From Rhodospirillales bacterium (GTDB taxonomy: Bacteria > Pseudomonadota > Alphaproteobacteria > Reyranellales > Reyranellaceae), in NCBI GenBank assembly GCA_009377525.1, contig WHTW01000048.1, positions 1-47,997 on the forward strand: a stretch of 47,997 nt of DNA, in the 5' to 3' direction. Position numbers and translations under genes: made by a program. The notes under the pieces were generated by a model. The model searched no databases. It was not told the DNA's origin and saw only the letters and a list, made by a program, of their open reading frames with translations. Below, one piece after another: positions 43,334-47,997 of this stretch. Position 1 is the stretch's first letter; each line of letters starts with the position of its first letter.

Positions 43334-44685
43334 TTGGTGGGGGAGTTGTTGGGGGCCTTTGCGCGTCTGCTGTGGCTTGCGCTGGTGAGCGTCGGGGTCG
43401 CGCTGTCTGCGGCTGCCCAGCCGGCGACGGAGAGCCAGGAGAAGGAATATGACGCGGCCTTCCAGGAGACGCTTCGCCAACCCGGCAATCTCGACGTGCT
43501 GTTCAGGTTCGCCACCGTCGCCACGCAGACCGGCGATCTGGAAGGTGCGGTCTCGGCGCTCGAACGCATGCTGCTGATCGACCCCAACCTGCCGCGGGTG
43601 CGCCTCGAGCTGGGCGTGCTCTACTTTCGCCTGGGCTCCTACGAGCTGGCCCGGACCTACCTGCAGACCGCCCTGGCCTCACGCAACATTCCGGCCGACG
43701 TGCGGGCCAAGGCCGATCAGTACATGGCCGAGCTTGACAAGCGGCTGACACGCTCGCGCTTCTCGGGCGAAGTCTTCCTCGGCATGCGCTACCAGTCGAA
43801 TGCCAACCTCGGTCCCGGCAACTCTCAGGTCCGCCTGTTCGGCCAGGTCGCCAACTCAACCAGGCCGCCCTTGGCACGGCCGACTGGGGTGCCGTCAGCA
43901 CCGGCCAGTTCCGCCACACCTACGATCTCGAGACGCAGGACAAGGCGGTCATCGAGAGCCAGTTCACCTACTACGCCACCCGCCAGTTCCAGCTGCAAGC
44001 GGCCAACGTGTCGCTGATCGACTTCACCACCGGTCCACGCTTCCAGGCGTTCCGCGAGACCTTCGAGGACGTGATCGTGAGGCCGTTCGTTTCCGCCGGC
44101 TACATCTGGGTCAACGACACGCCCTACTACGGCAGCTATGGCGCCGGTGTCGAGACCGGCGTGCTGCTCTCCGACGCCCTGCGTAACGTCTCGATCTTCA
44201 GCTGGCGCCAGCAGAACTATCCCAGCACCTGGTACCTGCCGACCAACAGCCAGTTCACCGGCACGCAGTACTCGGCCACCAGCACGTTCCAGTACCAGGT
44301 CAATCCGCTGGTCTCCCTGTTCGCCGTGGCCAACGCCCAGCGCTACCAGACGCAGCAGACGCCGCAGCAGAACTACGTGCTGCTGGGCACCGGGGCGGGC
44401 TTCGCCTTCCGCTTCGCCGATCCCCTGTTCCGCTCCGACCAGCCGTGGACGATCAGCCTGTCGGCCAACCTGCAATGGTGGCAGTACGATCAGCCCGACC
44501 CGATCGTCGACCCGGACGTAATCCGCTACCAGCAGGACACGATCGTCAATCTGCTGCTCGCCGTCCCGTTCGACGAGCGCACGACCTTCAGCCTGTCGCT
44601 GTCGCGCTTCAACCGCGCGGCGAGCCTGCCCAACTACGAGTTCACCAACAACAGCGTCATGTTCGGCGTCAACTGGCGGTTCTGA
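43334..44685 (+). pseudogene. TPR plus outer-membrane barrel protein (Slam/DUF560-like), one frameshift
   Basis: Two frames together give ~450 residues: a signal peptide (ARLLWLALVSVGVALSAAAQ), TPR repeats (LDVLFRFATVATQTGDLEGAVSALERMLLIDPNLPRVRLELGVLYFRLGSYELARTYLQTAL), then FSGEVFLGMRYQSNANLGPG and a long beta-barrel ending NNSVMFGVNWRF with terminal Phe. This is the layout and length of Slam/DUF560 outer-membrane translocators. One base is missing near 43855: GCC AAC TCA ACC should be GCC AAC CTC AAC. Only one lesion and otherwise fully conserved reading mean sequencing error is as likely as real loss. The start is unclear (TTG 43334 used; the ATG at 43232 lies inside the palindrome). Confidence 0.72.
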
Positions 44686-44705
44686 CCGCGATCGAGGAGG
44701 CGAAA

Positions 44706-47648
44706 ATGGCGAGCTTTGCAATCGACGGACTTTCCATCACCCGTGCCGCCCTGCTGGCGACCAGCGCGCTCGTCCTGTCGGCCGGCGTCGCCTCCGCCCG
44801 GGTGGGCGTCACCTCGGCCACCGACGGCGATCCCCTGGGCAAGCCGCCGAGCGACGCCGAGCGCGTGCTGCGCATCGGCATCGACGTGCAGGCCAACGAG
44901 CTGATCACCACGCGCGCCAACGACCGCGCGCACCTGGTGTTCCTCGACGGCACGTCGCTCACCGTGGGGCCCAACGCCCAGCTCACTATCGACAGGTTCG
45001 TGTTCGATCCCAACACCAAGACCGGCGAGCTCGCGATCAACGCCAGCAAGGGCGTGCTGCGCCTGGTCGGCGGCAAGATCAGCAAGACCCAGCCGATCAC
45101 CATCACCACGCCAGCCAGCACGATCGGCATCCGCGGCGGCATCACCATCCTCACGGTCGAGCCCAACAAGACGACCTCGACCTTCGTGTTCGGCAAAGGC
45201 ATGACGGTGAGCGCGGCCGGCCAGACGCAGACGGTGACGCGGCAGGGCACGCAGGTGACGACCAATACCGGCACGCCGCCGGGCCAGCCGACCGTCGTGC
45301 CGGCCGGTGGCTATTCGAGCGAGCTGAGCCAGCTCGAAGGTGGCGGCGGCTCAAGCAGCAGCTCGGGCGGATCGGGCGGCAGTGGAGGCGGTGGCCAACA
45401 GGCGGCAACTGGCGGTACGACTGGCGGGGCGGCCGCGGCCGGCGGCGCCATGGGCGGCGGCGCCGACCAGAAGGCGCAAGCCTCGGGCTTCTCCGGGCAG
45501 AACTCCTCGCAGACGCCAGCGGCGGTGCAGCCGCCGACGGTCAACATCACGGCCGGCTCGCCGGCGCAGAATGTCGCCAACGCCAACATCGTCAGCAATG
45601 TGCTGAGCAACGCGGCGACCGACCAGCAGCAGCAGCAGGCCGTGCAGCTGCAACAGCAGCAGAGCCAGACGACGCAGACCGCCCAGACCACGCCGACGCC
45701 GACCGCCACACCGACGCCCACGCCGACGCCGACTCCCGTGACGCCGCCGCCGACCACGGTCATCGTCACGCGCGGCCGCTTCTCGCAGGAGCCGGCCTAC
45801 ACCAACTTCAACAACCAGACGCTGGGCGCCACGCCGGTCGCCGCCAACAACCGGGCGCTGATGCCGACCGGCACCCTGACCAACGGCCTCGCTACCATGA
45901 CCCTCGATGACGGCCGGTCCTTCACGGTACCCTGGCAGCCCGGTGGATCGCCCTACACCATCTCTCTCGTCCATCCGACCCTGGGCCCCCTGAACGGCAC
46001 CGGTTACGTGACGCCGACCGGCGATTTCTTCGCCTTCGTCTTCACCGATTCCAGTAGCAAGAAGCTCGGCTTCGCCGGTGGCACGCCGACCACATTGGCG
46101 CAATTCCCGACCTCGGGCTTCGCCACCCATGTCCTCACGACCCTGCGCAACACTGGGGCCCTGCCGTGGGCGCCGCCAACGGTGGCCAACGATTCGGCCC
46201 TCAAGGCCGCAGCCAATGCTTCGCCGCTCTACTCGGTATACAGCCCCAACTCGAACCCCGTGATCGGTGGCCCCGCCCTCTCTTCGCAGGGCGCGGACGC
46301 CACGCAGACCACGGTGGCCATCGCCGGCGTGGGGGCAGCCCAGAAGTCCTACGTCGGCACTTTCATCGGCGACTACTTCAAGGACTTCAACACCAACAGT
46401 ACCTTCAATTCCGGCGCCTATTACGGCACCTACCGCCTGGCGTCCGGCGAGACGATCAGCCGCGCGGTGTCGGCCGGATCGACCTTCGACACCGGCGGTG
46501 CCCATTCGGTCTTCGGACCGAATGCCGAGACGATGCTCTATTCGGCCAGCAGCTACCGCTCCACCACGACGACCAGCGGCGGCACCATCACGTCCGGCAC
46601 CACGACCGCCACCTACCAGGCGAGCCTCGATCAGCCCCACAACAACCTGGCGGGCGTCGATTACCGGCAAAACACACTTGCGACCAAGGTCGACAATCCG
46701 GCGGCGCTGAACGCATCGCGCACGTCGCAAAACTTCACGGGCGGCTATGTCGGCGGCATCGTTGAACAGACGACCTCGGGCGGCGCCCAGTCGACGCGCA
46801 CGATCGGCGTCGACGGCGCCTTTCCGGCTCAGGTCTTCATGCAGACTGATGCCGCGGCGAACCGCGTCTTCGCCACCATCACCGTGAGCCAGTGGAACGG
46901 GCCCAACACCTCGTCGACCTTCAACCTCGGCGGCACGTCAGGCCCGCGCTTCTCGACCCAGACCTTCATAAACGACCAGATCTACGCGCTGCGTGACCGC
47001 CCCACCGACAGCTTCTCGACCCAGGTCGCCAGCGTGACCATCAACGGCAATACCTCGACCGGCACCGACATCGCCGCCCGCACCAACATGGTGAGCTACG
47101 GCGCCGCGCCGGTCGCCAACTTCTTCGCTGAGCAAGGCGTGACGCCCTGCGCTTGCGAGTTCATGACCTGGGGCTGGTGGAGCGGCGAGGTGCGCTACGG
47201 CAACAACAGCGTCTACAATCCCAATGGCCGCGACAGGTTGCACCTGGCTTCCTACGTCGCCGGCAACATCACGCCGACCCTGCAGATGCCGACCACCGGC
47301 ACCGCCACCTTCACCGGCCACGCCATCGGCAACGTGCACAATGGCGCCAATGCTTATGTCGCGGCGGGCAGCTTCACCAAAGTGTGGAACTTCGCCGCTC
47401 AAAGCGGCAACGTGACCATCGGAAATTTTGACGGCGCCACCTACACCGGCGCGGCCACTCAGCTCACCGGTCCGGGTGTACCGGCCTCGCAGTATAACGG
47501 AACGATCGCAGGCGGCGGCCGCACCGGTAACCTCACCGGTTCGTTCTTCGACGCCGGAGCGGTGAGGGCGAAGGGTACGGGCGGCTCCTTCAACATCAAT
47601 GGTCCGGGCTACAAGGCCGGTGGAATCTTCGCTGGGCAACGGCCGTGA
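44706..47648 (+). CDS. Large exported FecR-domain protein with a TbpB-like C-terminal barrel
   Basis: A 980-residue protein. Signal peptide: RAALLATSALVLSAGVASA (to ~31). FecR domain: RVLRIGIDVQANELITTRANDRAHLVFLDGTSLTVGPNAQLTIDRFVFDP and TPASTIGIRGG (about 55-150). Then Gly/Ser-rich (about 212-262), Gln-rich (about 305-322) and Thr-Pro-rich (about 328-352) linkers. A long beta-rich region follows. The last ~120 residues (GNFDGATYTGAAT...YNGTIAGGGRTGNLTGSFFDAGAVRAKGTGGSFNINGPGYKAGGIFAGQR, in pieces) resemble the glycine-rich C-terminal barrel of TbpB-type proteins. GAGGAGG precedes ATG 44706. There is no TonB-dependent receptor or sigma factor nearby, so this is not a classical FecR anti-sigma protein. 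The TPR-barrel gene 20 bp upstream is probably its secretion partner. Confidence 0.8.
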   Translation: MASFAIDGLSITRAALLATSALVLSAGVASARVGVTSATDGDPLGKPPSDAERVLRIGIDVQANELITTRANDRAHLVFLDGTSLTVGPNAQLTIDRFVFDPNTKTGELAINASKGVLRLVGGKISKTQPITITTPASTIGIRGGITILTVEPNKTTSTFVFGKGMTVSAAGQTQTVTRQGTQVTTNTGTPPGQPTVVPAGGYSSELSQLEGGGGSSSSSGGSGGSGGGGQQAATGGTTGGAAAAGGAMGGGADQKAQASGFSGQNSSQTPAAVQPPTVNITAGSPAQNVANANIVSNVLSNAATDQQQQQAVQLQQQQSQTTQTAQTTPTPTATPTPTPTPTPVTPPPTTVIVTRGRFSQEPAYTNFNNQTLGATPVAANNRALMPTGTLTNGLATMTLDDGRSFTVPWQPGGSPYTISLVHPTLGPLNGTGYVTPTGDFFAFVFTDSSSKKLGFAGGTPTTLAQFPTSGFATHVLTTLRNTGALPWAPPTVANDSALKAAANASPLYSVYSPNSNPVIGGPALSSQGADATQTTVAIAGVGAAQKSYVGTFIGDYFKDFNTNSTFNSGAYYGTYRLASGETISRAVSAGSTFDTGGAHSVFGPNAETMLYSASSYRSTTTTSGGTITSGTTTATYQASLDQPHNNLAGVDYRQNTLATKVDNPAALNASRTSQNFTGGYVGGIVEQTTSGGAQSTRTIGVDGAFPAQVFMQTDAAANRVFATITVSQWNGPNTSSTFNLGGTSGPRFSTQTFINDQIYALRDRPTDSFSTQVASVTINGNTSTGTDIAARTNMVSYGAAPVANFFAEQGVTPCACEFMTWGWWSGEVRYGNNSVYNPNGRDRLHLASYVAGNITPTLQMPTTGTATFTGHAIGNVHNGANAYVAAGSFTKVWNFAAQSGNVTIGNFDGATYTGAATQLTGPGVPASQYNGTIAGGGRTGNLTGSFFDAGAVRAKGTGGSFNINGPGYKAGGIFAGQRP

Positions 47649-47997
47649 GCGGCCGCTGGCAAGCAGCTCGATCGCGCGGTGGCCGGTCACCGGCTTGTAC
47701 GATCGCGATCGCGGGTGTTCTTGAGGGCGGCAAGCTGTGGCGAAGGCGGAACAGGTTGAACAGGTCTATCCATGAAAGCGAGTCGGCACCGGATCTTTCG
47801 ACAACTCAGTACAAAATGCACTCTTACATCGAGTTCCATTGAGAACAGCATCGGACTGCGCGGAATCGCACACCTCGGACTAGCCGCATCCCTGCGACTA
47901 CCAAGCTGCCACTAGTGGCTCGTCACAGGGATTTTGACGGGCCGAGCACGAGCTGATCGAGGTCGTGGCCCGCAGGCGGAGACCGGTGACGGCACTG
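47649..47997. other. No gene recognised at the window's right edge
   Basis: After the FecR protein stop, 349 bp remain. Imperfect self-complementary stretches (GGTGGCCGGTCACCGG, 47678-47693; CGATCGCGATCG, 47700-47711) are present, but no convincing terminator, RNA or coding frame. A gene could begin beyond the edge. Confidence 0.5.

Noticed and set aside
45689..45760. ACGCCG-type DNA repeats as a CRISPR array or minisatellite
   Set aside because: They encode an in-frame Thr-Pro linker within a large gene, with no spacers.
44706..47648. Classical FecR/FecI iron-signalling system
   Set aside because: There is no ECF sigma factor or TonB-dependent receptor nearby, the protein has a cleavable-type signal rather than the FecR inner-membrane layout, and it is about three times too long.

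Overview
The window is GC-rich and densely coded. High GC, alphaproteobacterial-type intergenic palindromes ('PERSEGP'-coding repeats and CTCTCCCC/GGGGAGAG hairpins), and many ABC uptake systems, amidohydrolases and LLM oxidoreductases all suggest a metabolically versatile soil or water alphaproteobacterium (Rhizobiales/Rhodospirillales type, for example near Reyranella or Bradyrhizobium). The genus is an inference and is not resolved by this sequence. I saw no rRNA, tRNA, CRISPR array or phage genes.

Layout. 0-11.1 kb is amino-acid and acyl metabolism: class V and class III aminotransferases, RidA, an ADP-forming acyl-CoA synthetase, a LysR/EamA divergent pair, phenylalanine hydroxylase divergent from an Lrp regulator, a PLP dehydratase and an M20 amidohydrolase. 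11.2-12.9 kb holds a decayed NdvA-like glucan exporter with five frame breaks. 13.0-15.7 kb is an NMT1-type ABC importer (binding protein, ATPase, permease). 15.8-17.3 kb carries an orphan response regulator and a small lipoprotein. 17.3-20.9 kb encodes two LLM flavin oxidoreductases and an ABC-F protein. 20.9-21.9 kb is an insertion-like segment with one membrane-protein gene between two copies of an amidohydrolase 3' end. 21.9-29.0 kb is a carbohydrate module: amidohydrolase, HpcH/HpaI aldolase and a sugar ABC importer lacking its own ATPase, divergent from aldose epimerase and an SDR. 29.0-30.7 kb has two membrane proteins. 30.8-35.5 kb is a complete Liv-type ABC operon. 35.6-37.8 kb has an adenylate/guanylate cyclase and an alpha/beta hydrolase.

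37.8-42.8 kb is an accessory region. It starts with a decayed isochorismatase-like gene and an amidase cut off after about 46 codons. The amidase break coincides with the C-terminal remnant of an IS630-type transposase. Lower-GC DNA follows, with an orphan TRAP binding protein, three consecutive small exported proteins of unknown function (one resembling TagO/VasI) and a LuxR-type regulator.

43.2-47.6 kb holds the most interesting locus. A TPR plus outer-membrane barrel protein, interrupted here by one missing base, is followed 20 bp later by a 980-residue exported protein with an N-terminal FecR domain, low-complexity linkers and a glycine-rich C-terminus resembling the TbpB-type barrel. That pairing looks like a Slam/type XI secretion pair with an unusual FecR-headed substrate. 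A perfect 20-bp palindrome lies in the presumed promoter region upstream.

Broken genes cluster at two loci (11.2-12.9 kb and 37.8-38.7 kb) while their neighbours are intact. This favours genuine gene decay over general sequencing error there. The single break at 43.86 kb could be either.
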